Counted from the stretch's first letter, positions 16,258 to 25,419 are shown. The stretch is 49,205 nucleotides of DNA from Paludibacteraceae bacterium (GCA_018433525.1 JAHDRA010000037.1:1-49205), one strand, 5' to 3'. Made by a program: numbers and translations. The notes: generated by a model not told the origin, from the letters alone.

Positions 16258-18768
16258 ATGCAAATAAAAACAACCGTATTGGCTGATTTGGAACCCGGTC
16301 AGGAAGCCGTGATCACAAAAATAATGGGACATGGATCATTCCGAAGACGACTGACAGAAATGGGTTTTGTCAAAGGGAAAAAAATAAAGGTTATCAAAAA
16401 AGCACCCTTGCAGGATCCCATTGAGTACGAAATAATGGGTTACAAGGTTTCTTTGCGTCAATCGGAAGCCGAATTGGTTGAAGTAATGCTGATGGACGAA
16501 GCGCAAGAATGGTTGAACAATCAAAAATTTGAAGGGACTTTCATTGATAACGAAGAAAAAAATATTCCTAAAGAAGAAATTCTCAAACATTCGCTACTTA
16601 AAAAGGAAAAAGTGATTGAAGTGGCTTTGGTAGGGAATCCAAATTCAGGAAAAACGACACTTTTCAATTACGCATCCGGAGCACACGAACGAGTGGGAAA
16701 TTATGCCGGAGTAACTGTAGATTCAAAAGAAGCCATACTGAAAAAAAACGGATATGTTTTTAAAATTGTTGATCTGCCTGGGACTTATTCCATCAACGAA
16801 TATACGCCTGAAGAACTTTTCGTAAGAAATCATCTCACCGAAAAGATGCCCGACGTCGTGATCAACGTTGTGGATGCTTCTAATCTGGAAAGAAATCTTT
16901 TTCTCACTACCCAACTTATCGACATGGACATAAAAGTGGTAATGGCGCTCAACATGTTTGACGAACTGGAGAAAAAAGGAATACATTTCGACTACCGCGC
17001 ATTCGGGAAAATGCTGGGAATTCCTGTGGTGCCAACCATCGCATCCAAAGGAAAAGGCATTGATGAATTATTTAAAAAGGTAATAGAAGTTTACGAAGAT
17101 GCTGATCCCATTTCCCGACACATTCACATCAATTATGGTACAGACATTGAAAAAGCTATCAAGGAAATTCAGGATGTAATTTGGAAAGAGCCCACCATAA
17201 CCGACAAATTCTCTTCACGATACTTGGCTATCAAATTACTGGAGGGTGATAAAACCACTATGTCCCAACTCGAAAAATACAACAATTACAAGGAAGTAAT
17301 AAAAACTGCAGAAAAAGTAAGACAAGAACTTGAAAAAGAATACGGAGAAACGGCAGAAACCATAATTACTGAAGCAAAATACGGATTTATTGACGGAGCG
17401 TTGAAAGAAACGCTCAAACTTCCCAAAAAAAATCGACGAGAAACTACGCACGAACTGGATGACCTGCTGACTCACAAAATATGGGGCTATCCCATTTTTC
17501 TATTCTTCATGTGGTTGATGTTTGAAGCCACTTTCAAACTGGGAAACTATCCAATGGAATGGATCGACAACGGGGTCACGCTGCTGGGAAACTGGATAGA
17601 AAATGTTATGCCCGAAGGAGCCTTGCGGGATTTGATTGTTCAGGGTATCATTGGTGGTGTGGGTGGTGTAATCATATTTCTTCCCAACATTATGATTTTG
17701 TTTTTCTTTATATCGATTATGGAGGACACCGGTTATATGGCCAGAGCATCTTTTATTATGGATAAACTCATGCACAAAATCGGGTTACACGGGAAATCGT
17801 TTGTTCCGCTGGTAATGGGTTTTGGCTGCAATGTCCCGGCCATTATGGCTACCCGAACGCTGAAAAACAGAAAAGACCGAATTTTAACCATGATTATTAT
17901 TCCTTTCATGTCGTGCAGCGCCCGACTACCGGTTTATCTGCTGCTCATTTCGGCTATTTTTTACAAACATCAAGGCTTGATCCTGTTTTCGCTTTACTTG
18001 ATTGGAATCATGGTAGCCGTCATTACAGCATTGTTGGTAAAGAAAATTGCTTTTAAAAAAGAAGAAGCGCCTTTTGTGATGGAATTGCCTCCTTACCGCA
18101 TACCCACATTAAAAAACACCACCCTGCACATGTGGGACAAAAGTAAAGAATACCTGAAAAAAATAGGTAACGTCATTTTACTTGTTTCCATCATTATTTG
18201 GGCGTTGGGATATTTTCCTCACAACAAATCGATCAGCGAACATTACGATACACAAATTGCAAAAGTTCAACAACTTCCTCTTGATAAAGAAGAAAAAGAA
18301 ACAAAAATTTTGACTTTGGAAGTAGCAAAAGAATCAGCCTTGCAGGAACAATCTTATCTCGGTCAGTTGGGGCATTTTATTCAGCCGGCCATGTATCCGC
18401 TGGGTTTCGACTGGAAAATGGGCGTCAGTTTACTGGCCGGATTATCAGCAAAAGAGGTAGTGGTGAGCACAATGGGAATTTTGTATCAAGCCGAAAGAGG
18501 AGCCGATGAAAATTCTGCTTCGCTTCAGGAAAAGATTCAACAACAGGTGCATACTTCAGGACCGTTGATAGGTCAAAAAGTTTTTACGCCCATAACGGCA
18601 TTTGCCTTTATGATTTTTATCCTGATATATTTCCCCTGTATTGCTGTCATATCGGCTATTAAAAAAGAAGGTGGCTGGCAATGGGCAGTATTCTCCGTTG
18701 TGTACAATACTTCTTTTGCCTGGCTGGCGGCTTTTGCAGTTTACCAAATTGGAATCCTGATTGTATGA
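16258..18768 (+). CDS. feoB: FeoA-FeoB fusion, ferrous iron transporter
   Basis: An 836-residue protein importing Fe2+ through the inner membrane. Residues 1-78 are a FeoA SH3-like domain (RRRLTEMGFVKGKKIKVI, ending EAELVEVM); a linker of about 40 residues leads to the GTPase domain with G1 GNPNSGKTT (126-134), G2 region VGNYAGVT, G3 DLPGTYS and G4 NMFD. From about residue 405 the polytopic region follows with two Gate-type repeats (GYMARASFIMDKLMHKIGLHGKSF, and FMSCSARLPVYLLLI) and a C-terminal helix. FeoA and FeoB are fused in many Bacteroidota. It is the second gene of the operon and is followed by a FeoB-associated small protein. Confidence 0.97.
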   Translation: MQIKTTVLADLEPGQEAVITKIMGHGSFRRRLTEMGFVKGKKIKVIKKAPLQDPIEYEIMGYKVSLRQSEAELVEVMLMDEAQEWLNNQKFEGTFIDNEEKNIPKEEILKHSLLKKEKVIEVALVGNPNSGKTTLFNYASGAHERVGNYAGVTVDSKEAILKKNGYVFKIVDLPGTYSINEYTPEELFVRNHLTEKMPDVVINVVDASNLERNLFLTTQLIDMDIKVVMALNMFDELEKKGIHFDYRAFGKMLGIPVVPTIASKGKGIDELFKKVIEVYEDADPISRHIHINYGTDIEKAIKEIQDVIWKEPTITDKFSSRYLAIKLLEGDKTTMSQLEKYNNYKEVIKTAEKVRQELEKEYGETAETIITEAKYGFIDGALKETLKLPKKNRRETTHELDDLLTHKIWGYPIFLFFMWLMFEATFKLGNYPMEWIDNGVTLLGNWIENVMPEGALRDLIVQGIIGGVGGVIIFLPNIMILFFFISIMEDTGYMARASFIMDKLMHKIGLHGKSFVPLVMGFGCNVPAIMATRTLKNRKDRILTMIIIPFMSCSARLPVYLLLISAIFYKHQGLILFSLYLIGIMVAVITALLVKKIAFKKEEAPFVMELPPYRIPTLKNTTLHMWDKSKEYLKKIGNVILLVSIIIWALGYFPHNKSISEHYDTQIAKVQQLPLDKEEKETKILTLEVAKESALQEQSYLGQLGHFIQPAMYPLGFDWKMGVSLLAGLSAKEVVVSTMGILYQAERGADENSASLQEKIQQQVHTSGPLIGQKVFTPITAFAFMIFILIYFPCIAVISAIKKEGGWQWAVFSVVYNTSFAWLAAFAVYQIGILIV

Positions 18769-18805
18769 TATTAATAAAAACGTAATTTTATAATTTATTC
18801 ATGCC

Positions 18806-19072
18806 ATGACACAAACCATTATAACCTACCTAATTATTGTAGGAGCGATAGTAATTTCGGCCTTAAAAATAGTAAAAACAATTCGCAGCAAAAAGAATTC
18901 TCCCTGTAGTGGATGCAACGGCTGCGAAATAAAACAAGAAATTCTGAAAAACAGTAAAGATAATCTTTTCCATGCCCCCGATAAATGTTGTTCCGGGGAA
19001 AAAGAAAATTTTTCGTTCAACAAAACAAGTTTTTTAACAAAAAATCAATTAGTTGACCAAAAACATCCGTAA
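18806..19072 (+). CDS. FeoB-associated Cys-rich membrane protein
   Basis: An 88-residue protein with one N-terminal transmembrane helix (residues about 5-23), then a basic segment and a cysteine cluster CSGCNGCE, with two further cysteines (CCSGE) around residue 53. This matches the small FeoB-associated Cys-rich family that follows feoB in many anaerobes. It may assist iron handling at the cytoplasmic face or replace FeoC. It lies 37 bases past feoAB and ends the operon. Confidence 0.85.
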   Translation: MTQTIITYLIIVGAIVISALKIVKTIRSKKNSPCSGCNGCEIKQEILKNSKDNLFHAPDKCCSGEKENFSFNKTSFLTKNQLVDQKHP

Positions 19073-19102
19073 AAATAAGAGAGAGAAAAATTTCCCTCCC
19101 TC
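19071..19102 (-). terminator. Terminator of the tryptophanase-family gene
   Basis: On the minus strand, GAGGGAGGGAAA pairs with the following TTTCTCTCTCTT (with G-T wobbles) and is then followed by ATTTTT. It sits between convergent genes and could also stop the feo transcript. Confidence 0.5.
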
Positions 19103-19112
19103 ATTTTTCAAA

Positions 19113-20561
19113 TTATAAACTCTCGCCAAAATCATCCTTAAATTTTGCCATAAGTTTTTGTGGCCAATCGCTTACCGGTTCAAGTCCTCCCATAAAGAAG
19201 CGCAGAACAGGTGGTTCATAAACAAATCGAAGTCCTCCGATAAGTTGTCGATTATCGTACAACCAATTTACTCGGTCTTCAACATATTTAATTTGTGAAA
19301 GTGTAAAAACACGGCGTGGAACGGCTAAACGCAGCAATTCCATGTCGGCGTAAGTCTCATTACCGTATTCATCACGTTGGTTCGAAATAGAACCGCGTTC
19401 CATTCCTCGAATACCGGAAATCAGAAAGAGGGCTGCAGCAAGTGCACCTGCAGGATATTCCTTTTGTGGAATGTGAGCGCATATCTGCATGGCATCCAAA
19501 TGAACACCAAGCACACCTGCCGGTTTTATGACAGGAATGCCTATGGAGTCGAGTGCGGCGACAAGATATTTTATAAAATTTGGACTTTGGCAGATAATTG
19601 TTTCATCCAATGTTTCATATAGTCCAACGGCCATCGCTTCCATTTCGCGTACCGACATACCTCCATAAGTAAGAAATCCTTCAAAAAGTGGAACCAGAGC
19701 TTCCAATTCGTGATAAATTTCATTACTGTCGGTACAAATTCCACCACCCCGCGATGAACTGAGTTTTCGCGCCGAAAAATAAACCAAGTCAGCTAATTCG
19801 GTCATAATTTTCAGAATTTCACCCAATGATTTATTTTTAAACTCTTCTTCCCGTTGTTTAATCAAAAAAGCATTTTCTCCAATCAAGCTGGCATCGAGTA
19901 CCAGACGGATTTTATATTTATCGGCTATTGACCTTACATCACGTAAATTTTGTATAGAGAATGGTTGTCCGCCAATCAGATTTGTAGAAGCTTCCATACG
20001 AATAAACGGTATATTTTCAGCTCCGTGCAGTTGAATGATTTCTTCCAGCTTTTCGAGATTCATATTTCCTTTGAAAGGATGCTCAGAATCAATTACATAG
20101 GCTTCATCATAGAGTAGTTCGGCGATTTTTCCGCCATATTGCGTGATGTGGGCCATAGCTGTTGTAAAATGGTAGTTCATCGGTATTATGCTTCCTTTTT
20201 TTACATAGGCATAAGAAATAATATTTTCTGCAGCACGACCCTGATGAACAGGCAAATAATATTTTTTACCCAAAACATCCTGAACAGCTTTTTGAAGTCT
20301 GTAAAAACTTTGTGATCCGGCATAAGCATCATCGGCCTGCATCATGCCAGCCATTTGATTATCACTCATAGCATTGGTGCCGCTATCGGTCAACATATCC
20401 AGAAAAACGTCTTTAGTACTCAATCTGAATGTATTGTATCCACCTTCCTGCAATGCTTCCAATCGCCTTTCAATGGGGACAAGATGTAATTTCTGTACTA
20501 CTCTAACTTTGTGTAATTCAAGGGGAATGTTTTCGCCTTTGTAAAATTTGATTTCTTGCAT
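19113..20561 (-). CDS. Tryptophanase / tyrosine phenol-lyase family enzyme
   Basis: A 482-residue PLP enzyme of the beta-eliminating lyase family, slightly longer than TnaA or TPL. Conserved landmarks: LTDSGTNAMSDNQMAGMM, YAGSQSFYRL, HQGRAAENI, EHPFKGN, the MEASTNLIGGQP segment and FEGFLTYGGMS. The PLP lysine is kept in VYFSARKLSSSRGGG, but the surrounding loop departs from the usual SAKKDxxVxxGG: the first Lys is Arg and the Asp is Leu. The substrate (Trp, Tyr or another amino acid) is therefore uncertain. No aromatic amino acid permease is adjacent and no TnaC-like leader was found upstream. Confidence 0.85.
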   Translation of the reverse strand: MQEIKFYKGENIPLELHKVRVVQKLHLVPIERRLEALQEGGYNTFRLSTKDVFLDMLTDSGTNAMSDNQMAGMMQADDAYAGSQSFYRLQKAVQDVLGKKYYLPVHQGRAAENIISYAYVKKGSIIPMNYHFTTAMAHITQYGGKIAELLYDEAYVIDSEHPFKGNMNLEKLEEIIQLHGAENIPFIRMEASTNLIGGQPFSIQNLRDVRSIADKYKIRLVLDASLIGENAFLIKQREEEFKNKSLGEILKIMTELADLVYFSARKLSSSRGGGICTDSNEIYHELEALVPLFEGFLTYGGMSVREMEAMAVGLYETLDETIICQSPNFIKYLVAALDSIGIPVIKPAGVLGVHLDAMQICAHIPQKEYPAGALAAALFLISGIRGMERGSISNQRDEYGNETYADMELLRLAVPRRVFTLSQIKYVEDRVNWLYDNRQLIGGLRFVYEPPVLRFFMGGLEPVSDWPQKLMAKFKDDFGESL

Positions 20562-20800
20562 AATAAAAAAATAAAAAGTTAATACTACATTTTGAAGTTA
20601 TTATAATGATGTAAAATTTTTTAATTAAAGTAGTTATCGGGATATTATTTCTTTCGTTGGATGAAAATATTTTTTTCTAAATAAACCATCGAATACAATA
20701 TTCATTACAAAAGTAATTAATTAATTGGTATTTATTGAGTAAAATTGTACTTATTCTTTAGTAGAGTTTTGATTAAATTATAGTAATTTTTTGTAAATAT
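20562..20800. other. Upstream region of the lyase gene, no gene seen
   Basis: AT-rich sequence between the lyase start and the fumarase terminator. No ORF, riboswitch-like fold or clear promoter was recognised. Confidence 0.4.
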
Positions 20801-20830
20801 TGAAGGGCAGCTTTTTCGAACTGCCCTTCA
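20801..20830 (-). terminator. Terminator of fumarase
   Basis: A perfect 10-bp stem, TGAAGGGCAG at 20801-20810 and CTGCCCTTCA at 20821-20830, with a 10-base loop, 38 bases past the fumarase stop. The T tract on the minus strand is weak. Confidence 0.65.
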
Positions 20831-20867
20831 ATAAAAGGAAAAATGACATTAAAAAAATCGAAGCTGA

Positions 20868-22499
20868 TCAACAAGTCATGGTTGGCTTAATCAGTTTGAA
20901 GAAGTCGTTTCCCTTGTCGTCGATCAGAATAAAGGCGGGAAAATCTTCTACCTCGATTTTCCAAACAGCTTCCATTCCAAGTTCCGGGAAATCGATACAT
21001 TCAACTTTTTTTATGGAATTTTGAGCGAGAATGGCAGCCGGGCCACCAATAGAACCCAAATAAAAACCGCCATGTTTTTTACAGGCATCTACCACTTGCT
21101 GACTGCGGTTGCCTTTGGCTATCATCACCATACTGCCGCCATGTTCCTGAAACAAATCTACATAAGTATCCATTCTACCGGCTGTAGTAGGGCCAAACGA
21201 ACCGGAAGGCATTCCTTTGGGCGTTTTGGCGGGGCCGGCATAGTACACCGGATGATCTTTCATATATTGTGGCAAATCTTTCCCTGCATCGAGCATTTCC
21301 TTTATGCGGGCATGAGCAATATCTCTGGCCACTACCATTGTTCCCGAAAGAGAAAGTCGTGTGGAAACCGGATATTTTGTCAATGTGGACAAAATTTCAT
21401 TCATCGGACGATTCAAATCGATTTTCACTGCGTTTCCTTCACCTGTATTGCGATATTCTTCAGGAATATATTTACCGGGATTATCCTCCAGTTTTTCCAG
21501 CCAGATACCATCTTTATTTATCTTTGCCTTAATGTTGCGATCGGCAGAACAAGATACCGCCAATCCTACAAAGCAGGAAGCTCCATGACGCGGGAGTCGG
21601 ATAATTCGCACATCGTGAGCAAAATATTTTCCTCCAAATTGAGCCCCAATACCCAAATTTTGAGCTGCTTTCAGGATTTTTTCTTCCAGTTCCACGTCCC
21701 TGAAAGCTCTTCCCAACTCATTTCCTGTAGTTGGCAGTTCGTCGTAATACTTGGCTGCAGCGAGTTTAACCGTTTTCATGCAAGCATCGGCAGATGTGCC
21801 GCCGATAACAAATGCAATATGATAGGGTGGACAAGCCGACGTGCCCAATAATTTCAATTTTTCGGTAAGAAATTTTTCCAGCGTGTCGGGTTGCAGCAAA
21901 GCTTTCGTTTCCTGAAACAGAAATGATTTGTTGGCCGAACCGCCCCCTTTTGCGATAAAAAGAAATTCGTATTCGTTACCATGACTGGCCATAATATCAA
22001 TCTGGGCGGGAAGATTGGTACCGGAATTCACTTCGTCGTACATGGTAAGTGGAGCATTTTGCGAATAACGCAGATTTTCCTGCGTATAAGTTTCATAAAC
22101 TCCTTTGGATAAAGCTTCTTCATCCGTTCCATCAGTGAAAACGTTACTGCCTTTCTTGGCATAAATTGTTGCCGTACCGGTATCCTGGCAGAAAGGAAGA
22201 ATACCTTTTGCAGAAATCTCTGCATTGCGAAGCATGGTTAATGCTACGTATTTATCGTTTTCGCTGGCTTCCGGGTCGGAAAGGATGGCCGCAACCTGTT
22301 TTTGATGTTCGGGACGAAGCAGAAAAGAACAGTCGCGAAAAGCAGTACGGGCAAGAAAAGTCAAACCTTCCGGCTGAACTTTTAAAATTTCCTTGCCTTC
22401 AAACTCTGCCGTCGAAACAAAATCCTTCGATAGTAAATAATACTCGGTTTTGTCTTTTCCTAACTGAAAAAGTTCCTGATATTTGAATTCTTTTGCCAT
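20868..22499 (-). CDS. Class I fumarate hydratase (iron-sulfur)
   Basis: About 543 residues starting at [21 protein letters not shown] (ATG 22499); the longer frame adds an unrelated extension. It is a single-chain class I fumarase like E. coli FumA/FumB: the N-terminal domain has [18 protein letters not shown] and [16 protein letters not shown], the cluster-ligand cysteines include those in FCQDT and [14 protein letters not shown], and the C-terminal beta domain has [18 protein letters not shown] and [16 protein letters not shown]. It interconverts fumarate and malate using an oxygen-sensitive 4Fe-4S cluster. Monocistronic. Confidence 0.95.
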   Translation of the reverse strand: MAKEFKYQELFQLGKDKTEYYLLSKDFVSTAEFEGKEILKVQPEGLTFLARTAFRDCSFLLRPEHQKQVAAILSDPEASENDKYVALTMLRNAEISAKGILPFCQDTGTATIYAKKGSNVFTDGTDEEALSKGVYETYTQENLRYSQNAPLTMYDEVNSGTNLPAQIDIMASHGNEYEFLFIAKGGGSANKSFLFQETKALLQPDTLEKFLTEKLKLLGTSACPPYHIAFVIGGTSADACMKTVKLAAAKYYDELPTTGNELGRAFRDVELEEKILKAAQNLGIGAQFGGKYFAHDVRIIRLPRHGASCFVGLAVSCSADRNIKAKINKDGIWLEKLEDNPGKYIPEEYRNTGEGNAVKIDLNRPMNEILSTLTKYPVSTRLSLSGTMVVARDIAHARIKEMLDAGKDLPQYMKDHPVYYAGPAKTPKGMPSGSFGPTTAGRMDTYVDLFQEHGGSMVMIAKGNRSQQVVDACKKHGGFYLGSIGGPAAILAQNSIKKVECIDFPELGMEAVWKIEVEDFPAFILIDDKGNDFFKLIKPTMTC

Positions 22500-22620
22500 A
22501 AACGTTATAATTTTTTTGAATGAGCGATAGATTGAAAAACGTTGCAAAATTACGGAATTTTTTCCGTAATAAAGGAGAAAAAATTAGAATTTTTTTATTT
22601 TCAGAGACTGCACCAGAAAG

Positions 22621-23214
22621 TTACCAGAAAAGGGACGGAAAAGTCCATGATAAATCCGTGATAAATCCGTGATAAATGGAAACCAACGCATAATCCTTTC
22701 CGGCACTTTGAACAATCACCGGGAAAGTGGTATCCATAGTAGTAGCGCCACCTGAAGAAATGGGAGAAAGTTTTCCAAAATATTTTACCATGAGAGGAGC
22801 GAAAAGCAAAGTGAAAATTTCACGCACGATATTGGACAACAAAGCAATAGTCCCCAACTCTACGCCTTTGTAGCGAGTGATCAGGATACTGGAAAGCGAA
22901 TAATAACCAAATCCCGAACTTGCTGCCAAACAATCGAACAGAGAAAAGCCGTTAATGAAGAAACCGACTGCCAGCGCACCCAACCACGTACCGGCAATGG
23001 TAAACAGAGGTAAAAAGACAATGCGTGGGTTCAAGCGACGAAATTGACGGACAAAATTGCCTTGCTGTCCGATACTGAATCCAACGGTAAACATCAAACA
23101 GCAAAGCACATAAAAGCTGATTTCTTCGTTAAAGAGAGTTTCGGGAAGCAACCTGAAAATGCCTAAAAGCAAGCCTGTTGCAAAGAAAGACAAAATAATC
23201 AGGCTACTTTTCAT
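22621..23214 (-). CDS. LysO-type lysine exporter, C-terminal subunit, tail altered by repeat expansion
   Basis: A 197-residue integral membrane protein matching the C-terminal two thirds of E. coli LysO (YbjE, DUF340): CCLMFTVGFSIG, then helices and SGFGYYSLSSILI, IALLSNIVREIFTLLFAPL, and SGGATTMDTTFPVIVQSAG. It overlaps the N-terminal subunit gene by 11 bases. The last 12 residues (from DLSW) are abnormal: three 11-bp direct repeats at 22644-22676 shift the frame. With one unit fewer the reading frame would continue as IMDFSVPFLVTFW to a stop at 22601-22603, a more plausible hydrophobic end. Probably a recent slippage allele or an assembly error. Confidence 0.8.
   Translation of the reverse strand: MKSSLIILSFFATGLLLGIFRLLPETLFNEEISFYVLCCLMFTVGFSIGQQGNFVRQFRRLNPRIVFLPLFTIAGTWLGALAVGFFINGFSLFDCLAASSGFGYYSLSSILITRYKGVELGTIALLSNIVREIFTLLFAPLMVKYFGKLSPISSGGATTMDTTFPVIVQSAGKDYALVSIYHGFITDLSWTFPSLFW
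22644..22676. repeat. Three 11-bp tandem repeats inside the lysO C-terminal gene
   Basis: Units TCCATGATAAA (22644-22654), TCCGTGATAAA (22655-22665) and TCCGTGATAAA (22666-22676) on the plus strand. Because 11 is not a multiple of 3, gain or loss of a unit switches the C-terminal frame of the gene. Confidence 0.9.
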
Positions 23215-23485
23215 GGGTCGATTTATCCGGTTTTATCCATTTCCACAACAAATCTGCTCCGAGTATACTTCCCAAAGTTCCGGCCGTTCCAATTAACAGT
23301 GCATCAAAGCCGAGTTTTCCCGTTTGACGAATAACTGCAGGATTACTGCCAATTTCTGCTCCCAATAAGAAAAGCAACAGCCAGATTAAAACAAACAAAA
23401 CCGATTGAATAATTTTGAAATGTTTTTTTCGAAAAATAAAGCCGACTACCATACCGGCCAACATACAACCTAATACAGTAAACAT
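23204..23485 (-). CDS. LysO-type lysine exporter, N-terminal subunit
   Basis: A 93-residue, three-helix membrane protein (MFTVLGCMLAGMVVGFIF, VLIWLLLFLLGAEIG, and a third helix before WKWIKPDK) equal to the N-terminal third of LysO. In several Bacteroidota the transporter is encoded by two overlapping genes, as here, rather than the single gene of E. coli. The GSNP and LGAEIG segments are family-typical. It is the first gene of the pair and is presumably translationally coupled to the next one. Confidence 0.8.
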   Translation of the reverse strand: MFTVLGCMLAGMVVGFIFRKKHFKIIQSVLFVLIWLLLFLLGAEIGSNPAVIRQTGKLGFDALLIGTAGTLGSILGADLLWKWIKPDKSTHEK

Positions 23486-23630
23486 TTGTAAATCATGCGA
23501 ATTATGAAATCAATTTAACAACTTTTATTCAAAAACTTTTTTCATCAATATATTTGGGGCTTAATTAAAACTTTGGTAAATTATCACAAAAAGTGATTTT
23601 TGTATTCTATTTTTAACAAACAACTGAAAA

Positions 23631-24521
23631 TCAACAACATTGCTGTAAAGAGCAGTTTTCTTCCGTTGTTTCAAATTCGATAGTGGCATGTTCAATACCT
23701 TGTTGAAGCAATTCTGAGCGAATTTTATTCTTTATTTCTACAGCTTTTTCTATTGTAACTGGTTGTTTCAAAACGACATGAACAGTAAGAATATTATAAT
23801 TTCCATCAATAGACCAAATATGCAAATCGTGAATTTCATCCACATTTTCAATCGACAGAAGCAATTGTGAAATTTTTTCCAGGTCGACATCCGTTGGCGA
23901 ACCCTGAAGAAGAATGTGCAAACTTTCCTTTACGTTGCGAAAAACATGAAACAAAATGTAAATTGTAATCAAAACGGATAAAACAGGATCAATAACCGGC
24001 AAATCAAAGAAATACATAATCAGAGAACCCACCAGAATAGCAGCCCATCCCAGCACATCTTCCAGCATATGGAGAGAAACAACCTTCTCGTTGATAGAAC
24101 TTCCTTTTTTGAGACGAAGAACAGCCAAACCGTTTACTAGAATTCCTATCACTGCAAAAACAATCATTCCTTGAGTGTTGGTTGTTTCGGGATGCAAAAG
24201 ACGCGGTATCGCTTCGTAAAGGACAAAAATGCTACCCGTAATCAAAATAATGGAATTGATAATGGCACCCAATAAAGAAAATCTTTTGTATCCGTAGGTG
24301 TAATTTTTATCACTTTCTTTTGTGGATTTTTTTTGAAAATACCATGCTAAACCCAATGAAAGGCTATCGCCCATATCGTGTATGGCATCGGAAATAATAG
24401 CAATACTGTTGGTGAAAATTCCACCAAAAATTTCAAAAACGGTAAATCCGAAATTAAGAAAAAAAGCCATTTTTATGTTGCTCTCTCCATGTGTATGCGT
24501 ATGTTGATGATGATGTTCCAT
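23631..24521 (-). CDS. CDF-family cation efflux protein (ZitB/CzcD-like)
   Basis: About 296 residues from ATG 24521. The N terminus is His-rich (MEHHHQHTHTHG), and six transmembrane helices follow; the metal site pairs are SDAIHDMGDSLS in TM2 and HMLEDVLGW in TM5, the HxxxD/HxxxD pattern typical of zinc-type CDF exporters. The cytoplasmic C-terminal domain (IHDLHIWSIDGNY, then HVVLK) ends with NCSLQQCC, a cysteine-rich tail that could bind metal. It should export Zn2+ or a similar ion in exchange for protons. Monocistronic. Confidence 0.92.
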   Translation of the reverse strand: MEHHHQHTHTHGESNIKMAFFLNFGFTVFEIFGGIFTNSIAIISDAIHDMGDSLSLGLAWYFQKKSTKESDKNYTYGYKRFSLLGAIINSIILITGSIFVLYEAIPRLLHPETTNTQGMIVFAVIGILVNGLAVLRLKKGSSINEKVVSLHMLEDVLGWAAILVGSLIMYFFDLPVIDPVLSVLITIYILFHVFRNVKESLHILLQGSPTDVDLEKISQLLLSIENVDEIHDLHIWSIDGNYNILTVHVVLKQPVTIEKAVEIKNKIRSELLQQGIEHATIEFETTEENCSLQQCC

Positions 24522-24707
24522 TACTTGTAAATTGAAATTTATTAAAAACAATTGAGATTATAAATGGTTCGTTTTTTGCATTGAAAAAAGTTCGACAAAA
24601 TGATGATTGAATCTCCTCTTAAAACCTGATTTTTTCAAAAAAGAGAAAAAATAAGATTTTTTTGAAGAGAGGCATTAAATTTTTTGTTGTTATATTAGCC
24701 CTTAAAA

Positions 24708-24916
24708 AAAACCTGATGAAAGCATTGGGCATACCATTGTTATTGCAATAAAGAGGCTTGAAAATTTCTTCATCGATGTGTATGAGAACTTCTCTTCGGA
24801 AAAGATTGTGCCAGGAATCTTCCCTTTGATAATAATTCCCAGCTGTTCCCTCTCATAAGTTCTTCGGGCGAAAAAAATAAATCTAATTGTACTTCACTTT
24901 CTGTTTTCCTGAACAT
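24708..24916 (-). pseudogene. Fossil of a transposase N terminus (IS1182/IS4-like)
   Basis: From ATG 24916 the minus strand reads MFRKTESEVQLDLFFSPEEL and then NSWELLSKG; after a frame change at about 24820 it reads WHNLFRREVLIHIDEEIFKP and PNAFIR. The two pieces together look like the first 60-70 residues of a Bacteroidota transposase with the InsH/DUF772 N-terminal domain. Similarity ends near 24708 and no inverted repeats or further transposase were seen. It is a decayed remnant. Confidence 0.65.
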
Positions 24917-25203
24917 TTATCTCTCTTTTTTATCGTATTTTAACATGCTAAGGTGCTGAAATATAGCAATATATGCAAATTTTCAAAGAATTTTTTTGAA
25001 TATTTTTTTAACTTTTTTATCTCAATGTCTTTAAAAAAACTAATTCTCTTTGAATAACTTTTCGGAGTTGATTCTTAATTTGTGGTGTAAAAATTTGAAT
25101 TTTCAATAAGAAAATCTACAGAATGACTAAAAATACGTAAATTTGCAGAAAGTGGTTATTTTTGAATCTCAATATTCTTTTCAGCAATTACTTATTTTAA
25201 ACA
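24917..25203. other. Non-coding stretch, possible orphan promoter
   Basis: AT-rich and without a supportable gene. A TAAATTTG -7-like box lies at 25138-25145 on the plus strand, but no plus-strand gene follows before the minus-strand tRNA-His. It may be debris of the mobile element next to it. Confidence 0.35.
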
Positions 25204-25230
25204 CAAAAAGGCAGCCTTTTTGCTGCCCTT
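25204..25230 (-). terminator. Terminator of tRNA-His
   Basis: GGCAGC (25210-25215) pairs with GCTGCC (25222-25227); on the minus strand the stem is followed by CTTTTTGTG. Directly downstream of the tRNA. Confidence 0.75.
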
Positions 25231-25234
25231 TGTG

Positions 25235-25308
25235 GGTGGAGGACGGGACTCGAACCCGCGACATTCGGAACCACAATCCGACGCTCTACCAGCTGAGCTA
25301 CGACCACC
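25235..25308 (-). tRNA. tRNA-His (anticodon GUG), acceptor stem imperfect
   Basis: D arm GCTC/GAGC, anticodon stem TCGGA/TCCGA with loop TTGTGGT, T arm with loop TTCGAGT. The encoded G at -1, expected for tRNA-His, is present opposite C73. In the acceptor stem GTGGTCG against CCTCCAC, positions 5-68 (T/T) and 6-67 (C/C) do not pair; a normal gene would have CGACCAC on the 3' side. Possibly a mutated or error-bearing gene. Confidence 0.85.
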
Positions 25309-25322
25309 ATTTTTTGCGAGTG

Positions 25323-25353
25323 CAAAGATAACACAGCATTTGATTCTGTGCAA
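25323..25353 (-). promoter_or_regulatory. Promoter of tRNA-His
   Basis: On the minus strand, GTTG around 25350-25353, about 20 bases, then TATCTTTG (complement of 25323-25330). Good match for a Bacteroidota promoter. Confidence 0.6.
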
Positions 25354-25419
25354 CTATTTTAAAAAAAAATTGACGTCTTTTGGTTTATTGCCGATTTTTT
25401 GGATAAATGTTTAAATGAA

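Noticed and set aside
21021..21851. Long open frame (276 codons) on the plus strand
   Set aside because: It is antisense to the class I fumarase gene, has many Cys/His/Ser residues and no recognisable family; it is a shadow of fumarase codon use.
23204..23214. Frameshift splitting a single lysO gene
   Set aside because: The two frames each have a plausible start, overlap by only 11 bases and separate at the same place as two-gene LysO arrangements in Bacteroidota; the odd part is the far C terminus, not this junction.
25143..25331. Small plus-strand frame spanning the tRNA-His region
   Set aside because: It translates through the complement of a tRNA gene and its terminator.
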